From assembly GCF_030646115.1 (NCBI RefSeq), contig NZ_JAUSMX010000009.1:496001-560000 (forward strand): a stretch of 64,000 nt of DNA, read 5' to 3'. Under the pieces are notes generated by a model, which was given only the letters and a program-made list of their open reading frames with translations, did not search any database and was not told the origin of the DNA. The stretch comes from Fluviicoccus sp. GTDB taxonomy: Bacteria; Pseudomonadota; Gammaproteobacteria; Pseudomonadales; Moraxellaceae. Position 1 is the stretch's first letter. Every line of letters starts with the position of its first letter. Of this stretch, positions 8,920 to 17,826 are shown one piece after another. The translations under genes and the position numbers were made by a program.

Positions 8920-9966
8920 TTAAAAACCGAGTAAGGTTGAAACGGATACGATTTTCGGCGTGCCGACATTCTGGCCGTCGCGATTCAGTAGCAGTGTTGC
9001 TGAGCCCGTATCAGGAACGGCATAACTGATGTAAAGCACGGTGCCACCGCTACCGGAAACGGTCATTGCACCACCATATGCAAGTGGCTGGCTGACAGAT
9101 TTGATAATGGGAGTGGTGATATTGAAAGTGACACTGCCGTTGATGTTGGCATTATTGCTGACAATGCTGCCGCTGCCGGTAATGGTGACTTTGCTTAAGT
9201 CCGGCGACTGCTGGACCAGAGTCAGGTCTTCATTCAGAGTAAATTGCCGGGTCACGTTGACGTTATTCACCGGTGCGGTTGATTTCACCGTCATGTTATT
9301 GATGCGGTAGTTATCGGATGAGTATGCTGTGTTGTTCTGGGGAAAGCCGCTTTCCGTGCTGGTCCAGACAGCTGAGCCACTAACGACTTCACTGCTGTAA
9401 ACGCCTTTGCTGATCTTGAAATTGGTAAATGTCAGTGTATCCGTGGTGGTGGTGGCGGTTTCGGCATTGAAAGCGTCTTGAAGCTTGCCGTTGACAATCG
9501 CTCCATCCGGCGTTGTGCAGTTGGTGAACTGGACAGTTCCCACTTCCGTGACATCCCAATCACCATTAGAATTCCGGTCATCAAAGGAAGACGAAATTGA
9601 GCCGCCGGACGGGCAGGGGGAAGTATCGCTAACCATGACACTGATGGCTTGTGCAGACATGGGATGCGCGGCAGCCCGCCAGTCCTGATGCAATGTCCCG
9701 ATCAATTCGCGGAGGCTGAAGGAGGGTGCGCTTTCCGAAGAGCTTGCCGCCGGTTCAATGGCCGTAGCCAAGGCGTCGTTAACGTCATTCAGAGTCCCGG
9801 TGAAGTTGATGACATTGCTGTTGACTTCAACAGCGACAGGCTGTTGAGAGCCATCTGTCATTTGATAAGAGGCGCTAGATCCACCGCCACCACCGCCTCC
9901 ACCGCCGCAAGCGGCCAGTGAAAGGGTGATCAGGGTCAACCCTGCGGAGGAAAATTGGAGTTTCAT
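8920..9966 (-). CDS. putative surface or periplasmic lipoprotein with poly-glycine linker
   Basis: 348 residues. The signal peptide ends in a lipobox LSLAAC with the lipidated Cys at position 20, followed directly by nine glycines and Ser residues. This is a flexible tether common on exported lipoproteins. The rest is Ser/Thr/Asn-rich and beta-prone, with two cysteines (in SPCPSGG and FTNCTTPDG) that could form a disulphide, and an acidic FDDRNSNGDWDVTE stretch that looks like a calcium-binding or dockerin-like turn. I recognise no family. It is flanked by its own terminator and by a 286-base upstream gap, so it is probably transcribed alone. Confidence 0.7.
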   Translation of the reverse strand: MKLQFSSAGLTLITLSLAACGGGGGGGGGSSASYQMTDGSQQPVAVEVNSNVINFTGTLNDVNDALATAIEPAASSSESAPSFSLRELIGTLHQDWRAAAHPMSAQAISVMVSDTSPCPSGGSISSSFDDRNSNGDWDVTEVGTVQFTNCTTPDGAIVNGKLQDAFNAETATTTTDTLTFTNFKISKGVYSSEVVSGSAVWTSTESGFPQNNTAYSSDNYRINNMTVKSTAPVNNVNVTRQFTLNEDLTLVQQSPDLSKVTITGSGSIVSNNANINGSVTFNITTPIIKSVSQPLAYGGAMTVSGSGGTVLYISYAVPDTGSATLLLNRDGQNVGTPKIVSVSTLLGF

Positions 9967-10252
9967 GCTGTAGTCCTTTTCAGATTATGAGTTTTCCGGA
10001 CAGGCGTTAAGTGCCCGATCGAGAGGTTTTGAAACGCGAACTATTCTACGCAGAATGGTAAAAGACGTGGAAATAATCTTTCGGGTTTGAACGTGTTTGA
10101 TGGATATGTTTGCCTGCCGGATAGTCTTCCTCACTGATAAAGCGGCTTTGCTTGGCGGTGGACACAGCGGATACTCCGACTCCGGTTTTGCCTGAATGGT
10201 AGCGGGTTTCAGAGCAAAGAGCGACAGGGCCACATCGGCCCCGTCATCCCAT

Positions 10253-13200
10253 TCAAGCCTTAACCTCCTGCCTCCGCTTCAGCGCATAAAACAGTACCGG
10301 AATCACCACTAGCGTCAGCACCGTGGACACCAGAATCCCGAAGATCAGCGAAATCGCCAGCCCGTTGAAGATCGGATCATCCAGGATGAAGAACGCGCCC
10401 AGCATCGCCGCCACGCCGGTCAGCACAATCGGTTTGGCGCGGGTCGCCGCTGCTTCCACCACTGCCTTTTCCAGCGCAACGCCATCGGCCAGCCGCAGGT
10501 TGATGAAGTCCACCAGCAGGATCGAGTTGCGGACAATGATCCCCGCCAGCGCAATCATGCCGATCATCGAGGTGGCGGTGAACTGCGCGCCCAGCAGGGC
10601 ATGGCCCGGCATCACGCCGATGATGGTCAGCGGAATGGGCATCATGATGATGGCAGGCACGCTGTACGAGCGGAACTGCGCCACCACCAGCAGGTAGATC
10701 ATGATCAGGCCGACTCCGTAGGCAATGCCCATGTCGCGGAAGGTTTCGTAGGTGATCTGCCATTCGCCGTCCCACTTCACCGCCACTTCGCGGTAAGGAT
10801 CGGACGGCTGGCTTATGAAGTATTCCTTCACCGGTGCGCCATTGGGCAATTTGATCTGCGACAGCGGGTTGCGCATGGCGAACAGGCCGTACAGCGGGGA
10901 ATCCAGTTCGCCCGCCATGTCGCCCACCACGTACACCACCGGCAGCAAATCCTTGTGGTACAGGATCTGATCGACGGTTTCCGTATGGACTTGCACCAGG
11001 TCGGACAGCAGCACTAGCGTGCCGTTGCCGGACTTCACCGCCAGTTTCAGCACGTCGTCGAGGCGGGCCTTCTGGTTGTCGGGCAGGGTCAGGCGCATCG
11101 GAACTTCGTACTTGGCACCGGTCGCCAGCAGGGGAGCGGTGTCCAGCCCTTGCAGGCCCAGACTGAGCGTGGCAGCGACGGTTTGCGGGCTGATGCCCAG
11201 CACCACGGCCTTGTTCTGGTCGATGACCGCGCGCAGTTGCGGCGCGGCTTCACGGCGGGAATCGTCACGCGCCACGATGTCCGGGGTCTTGTTGAAGATG
11301 GCGCGCACGGCTTGCGCAGCCTGGGCGCGGGTCGCGTCATCCGGGCCGTAGATTTCGGCTACCAGCGGCGACATCACCGGCGGTCCGGGAGGCACTTCCA
11401 CCACTTTCAGTTTTGCGCCGTGGGCGGCGGCAATCTTTTCCAGTTCAGGGCGCACGGAACCTGCAATCTCGTGGCTTTTGCGGTCACGATGATGCTTGTC
11501 CACCAGATTGACTTGCAGGTCGCCCTGTTCGGCATCGGCGCGCAGGTAGTACTGGCGCACCAGCCCGTTGAAGTTGATCGGCGCCGCAGTTCCGGCATAG
11601 GCCTGATAGTTCGTCACTTCAGGTACGGTGGCCAAGTACGCGCCCATGTCGTGCAGGACGGCGGCGGTCTGTTCCAGCGGCGTACCGGCGGGCATGTCCA
11701 CCATCACCTGGAACTCGGACTTGTTGTCGAAGGGCAGCATTTTCAGCACCACCAGCTTCACCACCGCCAGCGACACCGACAGCACGATCAGCCCCACCAC
11801 GCCCCAATACAGGCGGTGACGGTTGCGTTTGCCGGTCGCCGGTTGCAGGAAGGGGGACATGACCTTGTGGAAGAAGGTGTCCAGTTTGGTCGGGGCGGCT
11901 TCACCATGAACACCCGCAGAATGATGGCCGCGCTTCAGCAGCTTCAACGACAGCCACGGCGTAATCACAAAGGCAATCGCCAGCGACAGCACCATGCCCA
12001 TGGAGGCATTGATGGGTATCGGGCTCATGTACGGGCCCATCAGGCCGCTGACGAAAGCCATCGGCAGCAGCGCGGCAATCACGGTCAGGGTGGCGAGGAT
12101 GGTGGGGCCGCCCACTTCATCCACGGCTTCGGGAATCACGTCAAGCATCGGCTTGTTGTCCAGCACCATGCGGCGGTGGATGTTTTCCACCACGACAATG
12201 GCGTCGTCAACCAGGATGCCGATGGAGAAGATCAGGGCGAACAGCGACACCCGGTTGAGGGTGAAGCCCCAGGCCCACGAGGCGAACAATGTCGCGGCCA
12301 GCGTCAGCAACACCGCCGTGCCGACGATGATGGCTTCGCGTCGACCCAGCGCCAGGAACACCAGCACTACCACCGAGAAGGTGGCGAAGATCAGTTTCTG
12401 GATCAGCTTCTGCGCCTTGTCGTTGGCGGTTTCACCGTAATTCCGGCTGATGGTGACCTGCACGTTGGCGGGAATGACGGTGTTCTTCAGCTCATCGACG
12501 CGCTGCATGACGCGCTCGGCGACATCGACGGCGTTTTCACCGGATTTCTTGGTGATGGCCAGAGTGACCGCCGGGAACTCGCCGGTTGCCTGGATGCCGG
12601 TCGTGGCGGCGGCCTTGCCTGTGCCCAGCCAGACATAGCGGTTGGGCAGGGCGGGGCCGTCGGTCAGGGTCGCCACTTCGGAGAGGAACACCGGCTTGCC
12701 GTCGGTGACACCGACGATCAGGCTTTCCACATCTTCGCGGGTGCGCAGGAAATCGTTGGCCTGCACCACCGTCAACTTGTTGTCGTTGACCAGTTGGCCG
12801 CCGGGCAGGGCAACCTGGCTGCGGCGCAGCAGGTCGGCCACTTCCAGCGCGCTGAGATTGGCGGCGCGCAGGCGTTCCGGGTCCAGTTCAATGCGCAGCT
12901 CACGGCCGGGACCGCCAATCGTCGTCACTTCACGGGTGCCGGGCACGCGCTTCAGTTCGGCTTCGGCGGCATGGGCAATGCGTTCCAGTTCATAACCGGC
13001 CAGCGCCGTGTCCTGGCTCCACAAGGTCAGGCTGACGATGGGCACGTCATCAATGCCCTTGGGCTTCACCAGCGGTTCGCCCACGCCCAGTTCCGGCTTC
13101 AGCCAATCGCGGTTGGCTTGCAGGGTGTCGTGCAGGCGCACCAGCGCCTCGGTGCGGGGAACGCCAACCTTGAATTGCAGCGTCAGCACCGCCATGCCGG

Positions 13201-13465
13201 GGCGCGACACCGAATAGACATGCTCCAGCCCCTGGATTTGCGACAGCACTTGCTCGGCGGGCGTGGCTACCAGCGTTTCCACATCCTTGGAGGTGGCGCC
13301 GGGGAAGGGGATCATCACGTTCGCCATGGTGACGTTGATCTGCGGCTCTTCCTCACGCGGGGTCACCATCACGGCAAATGCCCCGAGCAGGATGGCAATC
13401 AGCGCCAGCAGCGGGGTGAGGTGCGATGTCAGGAACTGGCGGGCGATGCGACCGGAAATACCCAT
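10253..13465 (-). CDS. RND efflux pump inner-membrane permease
   Basis: 1070 residues, the full size of an AcrB-type proton antiporter subunit. The N-terminal helix is followed by a porter domain (TPREEEPQINVTMANVMIPF...), and the proton-relay aspartate pair is visible in FSIGILVDDAIVVVENIH in the first membrane block. The second half repeats the layout, ending in helices and a short basic tail. The family includes multidrug and organic-solvent pumps; the substrate here is unknown. It is 12 bases downstream of its adaptor gene and part of a three-gene unit led by a DUF2892 gene. No outer-membrane channel gene is next to it. Confidence 0.92.
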   Translation of the reverse strand: MGISGRIARQFLTSHLTPLLALIAILLGAFAVMVTPREEEPQINVTMANVMIPFPGATSKDVETLVATPAEQVLSQIQGLEHVYSVSRPGMAVLTLQFKVGVPRTEALVRLHDTLQANRDWLKPELGVGEPLVKPKGIDDVPIVSLTLWSQDTALAGYELERIAHAAEAELKRVPGTREVTTIGGPGRELRIELDPERLRAANLSALEVADLLRRSQVALPGGQLVNDNKLTVVQANDFLRTREDVESLIVGVTDGKPVFLSEVATLTDGPALPNRYVWLGTGKAAATTGIQATGEFPAVTLAITKKSGENAVDVAERVMQRVDELKNTVIPANVQVTISRNYGETANDKAQKLIQKLIFATFSVVVLVFLALGRREAIIVGTAVLLTLAATLFASWAWGFTLNRVSLFALIFSIGILVDDAIVVVENIHRRMVLDNKPMLDVIPEAVDEVGGPTILATLTVIAALLPMAFVSGLMGPYMSPIPINASMGMVLSLAIAFVITPWLSLKLLKRGHHSAGVHGEAAPTKLDTFFHKVMSPFLQPATGKRNRHRLYWGVVGLIVLSVSLAVVKLVVLKMLPFDNKSEFQVMVDMPAGTPLEQTAAVLHDMGAYLATVPEVTNYQAYAGTAAPINFNGLVRQYYLRADAEQGDLQVNLVDKHHRDRKSHEIAGSVRPELEKIAAAHGAKLKVVEVPPGPPVMSPLVAEIYGPDDATRAQAAQAVRAIFNKTPDIVARDDSRREAAPQLRAVIDQNKAVVLGISPQTVAATLSLGLQGLDTAPLLATGAKYEVPMRLTLPDNQKARLDDVLKLAVKSGNGTLVLLSDLVQVHTETVDQILYHKDLLPVVYVVGDMAGELDSPLYGLFAMRNPLSQIKLPNGAPVKEYFISQPSDPYREVAVKWDGEWQITYETFRDMGIAYGVGLIMIYLLVVAQFRSYSVPAIIMMPIPLTIIGVMPGHALLGAQFTATSMIGMIALAGIIVRNSILLVDFINLRLADGVALEKAVVEAAATRAKPIVLTGVAAMLGAFFILDDPIFNGLAISLIFGILVSTVLTLVVIPVLFYALKRRQEVKA

Positions 13466-13477
13466 GGACGGTTCTCC

Positions 13478-14482
13478 TCAGGGCTTCAGGGTGGCTGCGA
13501 TGGGGTCCAGGGCGACCTGCTCGCCTTCCTTCACCCCGGCCAGCACTTCCATCAGGCCGCTGGGCAGGCTTTGACCGGCACGGATCTGGCGCAGTTGCGG
13601 GGCCTTGCCTTGCGGCACCACATAGACGGCGGTGAGTTCGGAGCGGTGCAACACGGCGCTGGCAGGCACTACCAGACGCCGGGCGGAACCGGTGACGAAG
13701 TGGGTGCGGGCGAACTGGCCGGGCAACAGGTTGGGGACATCAGCGGGCAGCAGTACCCTCACTTCGGAGGTGTGGCTGCGTGGGTCAGCGGAGGGCAGCA
13801 CAACCACCCCGCGAGCGGCTTGCCACTGCGGTCGGCCGGGAATTTCCACATAGGCTTTCGCGCCGCGCCGCACGGCATCAATCTGGGTTTGCGGAATCTG
13901 GGCGGTGACCCGCAGCTGTGAAGGGTCATAGCCGGTGGCCAGCGGGTTACCGGGCGAAGCCATTTCCCCCAGCTCCACATGCAGCGCCGACATGACGCCG
14001 GAATAGGGGGCTACGACATTGGTGAAACTGCGGGCGGTGGTGCTTTGGCCGAGGGTGGCCTTGATGGTGTTGACCTGCGCCTGCGCGGACTTGTAGTCGG
14101 CTTCGGCTTTATCAACCTGTGCCTGGCTGACGTATTTCTGCGCCAGCAGGTCACGCACGCGTTCGTATTGCTTGCGGGCGTTGTCCATCTGCACCTGCGC
14201 CTCGTTCAGGCGCGCCTGCATCCCGGCCACATCCTGATTGGCGGTGGCGGGGTCGATGCGCATGATCACCTGTCCCTGCTGCACGCGGTCACCGGCGCGG
14301 AAGTTGATCGCGACAATGCGGCCCGAGGTCTGGGCGCTGATCGTGGACTGGCGCTCGGCTTCGGCCACGCCCAGGCTGCTCCAGGTGGCTTCGACGTTGC
14401 GGTATTCAACCGGGGCGGTGGCGATCGGAGCGGCCTGCGCCAGCAGCGGCAGGGTGAGCAGGGCGAGGGACAGGTGTTTCAT
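13478..14482 (-). CDS. RND efflux periplasmic adaptor subunit (membrane fusion protein)
   Basis: 334 residues from ATG 14482, chosen because AAGGAG lies 6 bases upstream and because it begins the signal peptide MKHLSLALLTLPLLAQA. The frame extends upstream, but that part overlaps the DUF2892 gene. Domains in order are a barrel-sandwich hybrid half (residues about 50-75), a coiled-coil hairpin rich in Ala/Gln (about 80-145), the second lipoyl half (SFTNVVAPYSGVMSAL) and a beta-barrel and membrane-proximal domain. No lipobox, so it is probably a periplasmic protein rather than a lipoprotein. It links the permease to an unlinked TolC-like channel. Confidence 0.9.
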   Translation of the reverse strand: MKHLSLALLTLPLLAQAAPIATAPVEYRNVEATWSSLGVAEAERQSTISAQTSGRIVAINFRAGDRVQQGQVIMRIDPATANQDVAGMQARLNEAQVQMDNARKQYERVRDLLAQKYVSQAQVDKAEADYKSAQAQVNTIKATLGQSTTARSFTNVVAPYSGVMSALHVELGEMASPGNPLATGYDPSQLRVTAQIPQTQIDAVRRGAKAYVEIPGRPQWQAARGVVVLPSADPRSHTSEVRVLLPADVPNLLPGQFARTHFVTGSARRLVVPASAVLHRSELTAVYVVPQGKAPQLRQIRAGQSLPSGLMEVLAGVKEGEQVALDPIAATLKP

Positions 14483-14492
14483 GGTCATCTCC

Positions 14493-14699
14493 TTAATTAA
14501 CCGGGCATTCCTTCTTGAATCCCAGCTTGCCCAGCATCCACACCATGGGGCACCAGCCGGTAAAACCGGACTGGAACAGGTTGGCGCCGACAAAGGCGGT
14601 GAACAGGAACCAAGCCGGATTGACATAGTAGCCCAGCGCCACGCTGAGCATGACGAAAAATCCGGCAACGATACGCAGGCCTGCATTGATGGTCATCAT
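14493..14699 (-). CDS. DUF2892 small membrane protein
   Basis: 68 residues with two hydrophobic segments: MTINAGLRIVAGFFVMLSVAL, then AWFLFTAFVGANLFQSGFTGWCPMVWML. The QSGFTGWCP block is the hallmark of DUF2892, the membrane part also found fused to rhodanese in YgaP. Members are often near sulfur-handling and CsoR/CstR-regulated genes. It is the first gene of the RND operon, 10 bases before the adaptor. Two ATGs (14699 and 14696) are possible starts. Confidence 0.85.
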   Translation of the reverse strand: MMTINAGLRIVAGFFVMLSVALGYYVNPAWFLFTAFVGANLFQSGFTGWCPMVWMLGKLGFKKECPVN

Positions 14700-14736
14700 G
14701 ATGATGTCTCTCGTGTTGGGTTGATGAGGTTAATAC

Positions 14737-14754
14737 TATACCCCCTTGGGTATA
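14737..14754. promoter_or_regulatory. candidate CsoR/CstR-family operator upstream of the DUF2892-RND operon
   Basis: TATACCCCCTTGGGTATA is a perfect 7-4-7 inverted repeat 38 bases before the DUF2892 start, in the divergent gap to the GNAT gene. The AT-rich ends with inner C/G runs resemble operators of the CsoR family (copper- or persulfide-sensing). No regulator gene of that family is in the window, so the assignment is inference. Confidence 0.5.
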
Positions 14755-14824
14755 TGTGCAAGCCGGTGACGTTACCTGGGGTCGAAGGTAAAATGCACTT
14801 TCCTGTCCTCTGTATCTGTACGTC

Positions 14825-15328
14825 ATGCCACTTATCCATCCGCTGACCCTGAATGATCTTCCCGAGTTGCTGGCCATCCAGTCGGTTTGCTACGGCGACG
14901 GTTTCCATGAATCGGCTCAGGCTTTCCGCGCCAAGCTGGAAGCCAGCCCGGATACGCATTGGTTGTGCCGCCGCGACGGGCAGGCGCTGGGATATCTGGT
15001 GGCTTTGCCGGTAGCGGCAGGACAACTACCGCCGCTGAATGCCCCGCAAGTGGCAAAATCCGAGGCGGCGGAATGGCTCTATGTGCATGACATGGCCATT
15101 TTGCCGGAGGCCCGGTCGTTGGGATTGGGCAAGCGGTTCATGGGGGAAGCGGAGCGGGTGGTATGGGAGAAGGGGCTGCGCGGTCTGGCGTTGGTGGCGG
15201 TGCAGGGGGCGGAGGGGTATTGGGCGAAGTCGGGGTTTATGCAAAAGGCGAATGTGGAGGAAGAGTTGCGGCAAAAATTGGCCAGTTTTGGGGGCAGGGC
15301 TGTTTATATGGAAAAAGAACTGACTTGA
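14825..15328 (+). CDS. GNAT family N-acetyltransferase
   Basis: 167 residues with the acetyl-CoA fold: a substrate-facing N-terminal half and the motif LYVHDMAILPEARSLGLGKR (motif A, with the pyrophosphate-binding R/Q-x-x-G-x-G/A-like SLGLGKRFM). The C-terminal Val/Ala-rich strand GLALVAVQGAEGYWAKSGF matches motif B. The acetylated substrate cannot be told. It is divergent from the DUF2892-RND operon and ends before a terminator shared with the convergent tRNA-Met. Confidence 0.8.
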   Translation: MPLIHPLTLNDLPELLAIQSVCYGDGFHESAQAFRAKLEASPDTHWLCRRDGQALGYLVALPVAAGQLPPLNAPQVAKSEAAEWLYVHDMAILPEARSLGLGKRFMGEAERVVWEKGLRGLALVAVQGAEGYWAKSGFMQKANVEEELRQKLASFGGRAVYMEKELT

Positions 15329-15340
15329 ATCCCAAAAACA

Positions 15341-15371
15341 AAAAAGGCCAGCAATTATGCTGACCTTTTTT
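15341..15371. terminator. bidirectional terminator between the GNAT gene and tRNA-Met
   Basis: AAAAAGGCCAGCA, loop ATTA, TGCTGACCTTTTTT: a hairpin with A and T runs on opposite sides, able to act in both directions. Pairing is better on the minus strand, where the one mismatch becomes a G-U pair, so it mainly serves the tRNA. Confidence 0.75.
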
Positions 15372-15379
15372 GATGAATC

Positions 15380-15456
15380 TGGTGGCTATGACGGGACTCG
15401 AACCTGTGACCCCAGCATTATGAGTGCTGTGCTCTAACCAACTGAGCTACATAGCC
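15380..15456 (-). tRNA. tRNA-Met (CAT)
   Basis: The minus strand folds as a 77-base cloverleaf: acceptor GGCTATG paired with CATAGCC, D-arm AGCTCAGTTGGTTAGAGC, anticodon loop CTCATAA giving CAT, T-arm with GGTTCGAGTCC, discriminator A and an encoded CCA. The first base pair G-C and the sequence are of the elongator type rather than the initiator, which has an unpaired first base. Confidence 0.95.
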
Positions 15457-15649
15457 GACGAGCTCTACAAGAGAGGCGCACATTTTCTTTTTCTAAGGCC
15501 CTCTTGTCAACACTTTCCGCCCAAAAAACTAGCGGTCGAAACCGGTATCGCGCAAGAATTGAGCCATATCCTTCAAATACTTGCCTTGATTGAATGTAAA
15601 GGTACGATTTCCCGAGGGCAGACCGTTAGACGGTAAGGATTTAGCGACT

Positions 15650-16702
15650 CTATTTCGTGTCCGTGGAAACCGTTCTGGCCATAATGCCTTTTACGAAGCG
15701 GTCAATTGCAGTCACCATCTGGTCCAGACCGGGCTGCTCCAGGGGGTAATGCCCGGCATTCTGCAACATCACCACCTCATGTGGCACCTTGGTCAGCCGA
15801 TTCAGGAACGGTTCACTCAGCGCCAGAGGTGTCCAGCGGTCCTTTTCCGGTTGGGTCAGCAGCACCGGGCATACCGTGAAACTCTCCGGTTCCATCACCG
15901 GTTGGTAGTTCATATAGGTATCCAGAAAACGCAGGGGAACCTTGTTACCAGCGGAAGTCGGGTCGTCCAGAAAGACGGCCAGGGCATCCGGGTTATTCAC
16001 CAGCGTGCTCATCTTCGAGGCCAGCGTCATCGGGAAGGGCATCTTGCCGATAAAAGTGTTTGCCACCCAATGTGTCATGGGGCCGCCCACCCGGCTCATG
16101 AAAAGGTTGCGGGCCGTCTCGTCGCGCACTTCAGGCCGTCGTTGATCCAGGAATGTCATACCGACAATGCCCTTCACCTGACCGTTGCGTGCTGCTGCAT
16201 GCCATGCCAGCATTCCTCCGGCACTAAGCCCGTAAAGGAAAACGGGGCGGTTGTCCGTTGCCATTTCCGCCTTGATCAGGTCATCGACCAGAGCCACCCA
16301 GTCGTCATAGCGAACGGTCACTCCGGGCGCCACGGTCGTCAGGCCATATCCGGGCATGTCCGGGGCAATGACTTCATAACCCAGTTTCGACAACGGGCCG
16401 CCGGCAATCAAAGACATCTGCCGGCCATTGGTGCCGACACCGTGCAGCAGGATAATCTTGGCCACCGCTTGCGGGTTGGCAAAACGGTCAATATGCACAT
16501 GATGTCCCTTCCAGTCCCAGCGGCTCTCCACGGGCTGCGTGGAAGCGGTCAAACGATAGCCGGGCGGCAAGTATTGTTGAATCTTCTGCCAGGTTTGCTG
16601 GCTTTGGTAGCTGCGGTCCGGCAGTGTGTCACTGGCCAAGGAAAGCGCCGGCAGCAAGGCCAGCAAAGGCATCATTAAAGTGTGACGCAAGATATTCCGC
16701 AT
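15650..16702 (-). CDS. secreted alpha/beta hydrolase
   Basis: 350 residues with a signal peptide (MRNILRHTLMMPLLALLPALSLAS). The fold shows the oxyanion motif ILLHGVGTNGR, a D-x-PGYG turn, and the nucleophile elbow YGLSAGG. The catalytic acid is probably Asp in EKDRWTPL and the histidine is in NAGHYPLEQPG near the C-terminus. It is a lysophospholipase- or epoxide-hydrolase-like enzyme that should act in the periplasm; the substrate is unknown. A 193-base gap separates it from the tRNA upstream on the map, and 170 bases from the divergent exporter operon. Confidence 0.82.
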   Translation of the reverse strand: MRNILRHTLMMPLLALLPALSLASDTLPDRSYQSQQTWQKIQQYLPPGYRLTASTQPVESRWDWKGHHVHIDRFANPQAVAKIILLHGVGTNGRQMSLIAGGPLSKLGYEVIAPDMPGYGLTTVAPGVTVRYDDWVALVDDLIKAEMATDNRPVFLYGLSAGGMLAWHAAARNGQVKGIVGMTFLDQRRPEVRDETARNLFMSRVGGPMTHWVANTFIGKMPFPMTLASKMSTLVNNPDALAVFLDDPTSAGNKVPLRFLDTYMNYQPVMEPESFTVCPVLLTQPEKDRWTPLALSEPFLNRLTKVPHEVVMLQNAGHYPLEQPGLDQMVTAIDRFVKGIMARTVSTDTK

Positions 16703-16841
16703 GGCCGGACTTCCGAAGTGAGTGAACAGTTATTCATTCTACGCAGCTCCGCCGTTCACCGGCATTGGCGGGTCTGACCGGGTCTGAGTGATATTCAGGT
16801 CAAGCGTGGAAAGCGTTCTTAGCCCGGAGGCTGTACCATGT

Positions 16842-16855
16842 GCCTGTATACAGGC
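16842..16855. promoter_or_regulatory. perfect palindrome upstream of the HlyD-ABC exporter
   Basis: GCCTGTATACAGGC is a perfect 14-base palindrome ending 17 bases before the TTG start of the exporter operon. Position and symmetry suit a repressor site (TetR-type repressors control many such pumps). There is no regulator gene adjacent, so this remains a candidate. Confidence 0.4.
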
Positions 16856-16872
16856 CGATATGAGGTCCAGTC

Positions 16873-17826
16873 TTGAAAACAGTCTCAGTGATTATGGTGG
16901 CTTTATCCGTGGGTTTGCTTGTCGGTTGCACCAAGCCGCAGCAGGATCATCTCGACGGCTATGTTGAAACCGAGCCGGTGCGACTGGCCTCGTCGGTAGC
17001 GGGGCGTCTGCTCAGCCTCAATGCCGATCTCGGTCAGTCGTTGAAGGCAGGAGACATCGCCTTTCACCTTGATACCGACAACGAAAAACTCTCCGTCGCC
17101 GAAGCGCAGGCCCGCATTCGCCAGGCCGAAGCGCAAGCCCGCGACCTGCAATCCGGCAAGCGTCCGGTGGAGCTGGGGGTTTACGAAGCCAATGTCCGCG
17201 CCGCCGCCGCCGCCCTGCGCGCATCCGAAACCGAGTTGCGCCGTCAGCAAGACATGCACACCCAGGGTTTTGTTTCCGCCTCCACCATAGATGTACTGAA
17301 AGCCCGCCGTGACGCCGACGCCGCCCAACTGGAACAGATGAAAGCACAGCTGGCCTCGGCGCAACTGGCCGGTCGTGACCAGACCCGCGAAGCGGCGGTG
17401 GCCGCCGTGGACGTGGCGAAGGAGCAGCAGGCCCAGCGCAACTGGCTGCTGGAGCAGAAAACTGTGCTGGCACCGGTCTCAGGTTCGGTGGAGCAGGTCT
17501 ATTACCGTCCCGGTGAATGGGTGTCGGCGGGCAGCCCGGTGCTTAGCCTGCTGGGGCCGCAGGCGATGAAGATCCGTTTCTACATCCCCGAACCGTTGAT
17601 GGCGAAGCTGCCACAGGGTCAGGCAGTGAAAGTGCGTTGCGACGGTTGCGCCAAGCCGCTGGATGCCACCGTCACGTATGTCGCCCGCGAAGCCGAGTTC
17701 ACGCCGCCGGTGATTTACAATAAGGAAAACCGTGTGCGGCTGGTATTCATGGCGGAAGCGAAGCCGGTGGCTGCGCAAGCGAAAAACCTGCGTCCCGGCC
17801 AGCCGGTCGAGGTGGTGTTGCCATGA
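16873..17826 (+). CDS. HlyD-family periplasmic adaptor lipoprotein of an ABC exporter
   Basis: 317 residues. The start is a TTG at 16873 with GAGG 7 bases upstream; it yields a clean lipoprotein signal MKTVSVIMVALSVGLLVGC with Cys19 as lipidation site. The only ATG further in (codon 8) would leave half a signal. Next come the first lipoyl half (SVAGRLLSLNADLGQ), an Ala/Gln/Arg-rich coiled-coil hairpin (about 75-185), the second half (TVLAPVSGSVEQVYYRPGEWV) and a C-terminal barrel containing CDGCAKPL. Similar to YbhG. It overlaps the ATPase gene by 4 bases. Confidence 0.88.
   Translation: MKTVSVIMVALSVGLLVGCTKPQQDHLDGYVETEPVRLASSVAGRLLSLNADLGQSLKAGDIAFHLDTDNEKLSVAEAQARIRQAEAQARDLQSGKRPVELGVYEANVRAAAAALRASETELRRQQDMHTQGFVSASTIDVLKARRDADAAQLEQMKAQLASAQLAGRDQTREAAVAAVDVAKEQQAQRNWLLEQKTVLAPVSGSVEQVYYRPGEWVSAGSPVLSLLGPQAMKIRFYIPEPLMAKLPQGQAVKVRCDGCAKPLDATVTYVAREAEFTPPVIYNKENRVRLVFMAEAKPVAAQAKNLRPGQPVEVVLP

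Noticed and set aside
9880-9915. Glycine-codon run as a phase-variation tract
   Set aside because: The DNA mixes GGC, GGT and GGA, so there is no homopolymer or perfect short repeat able to slip efficiently.
9985-10233. Small minus-strand open frame between the RND permease and the lipoprotein gene
   Set aside because: 82 codons, no recognisable domain, poor start context, and no similarity to neighbours. Treated as non-coding; the 286-base gap probably holds the lipoprotein promoter.
11150-13921. A 923-codon open frame on the plus strand opposite the RND genes
   Set aside because: The minus strand encodes the complete RND permease and adaptor with all motifs. The antisense frame is an artefact of GC-rich codons, as are similar frames opposite hemL/thiE, argC, the UbiB-family gene, ccoG and ccoN.
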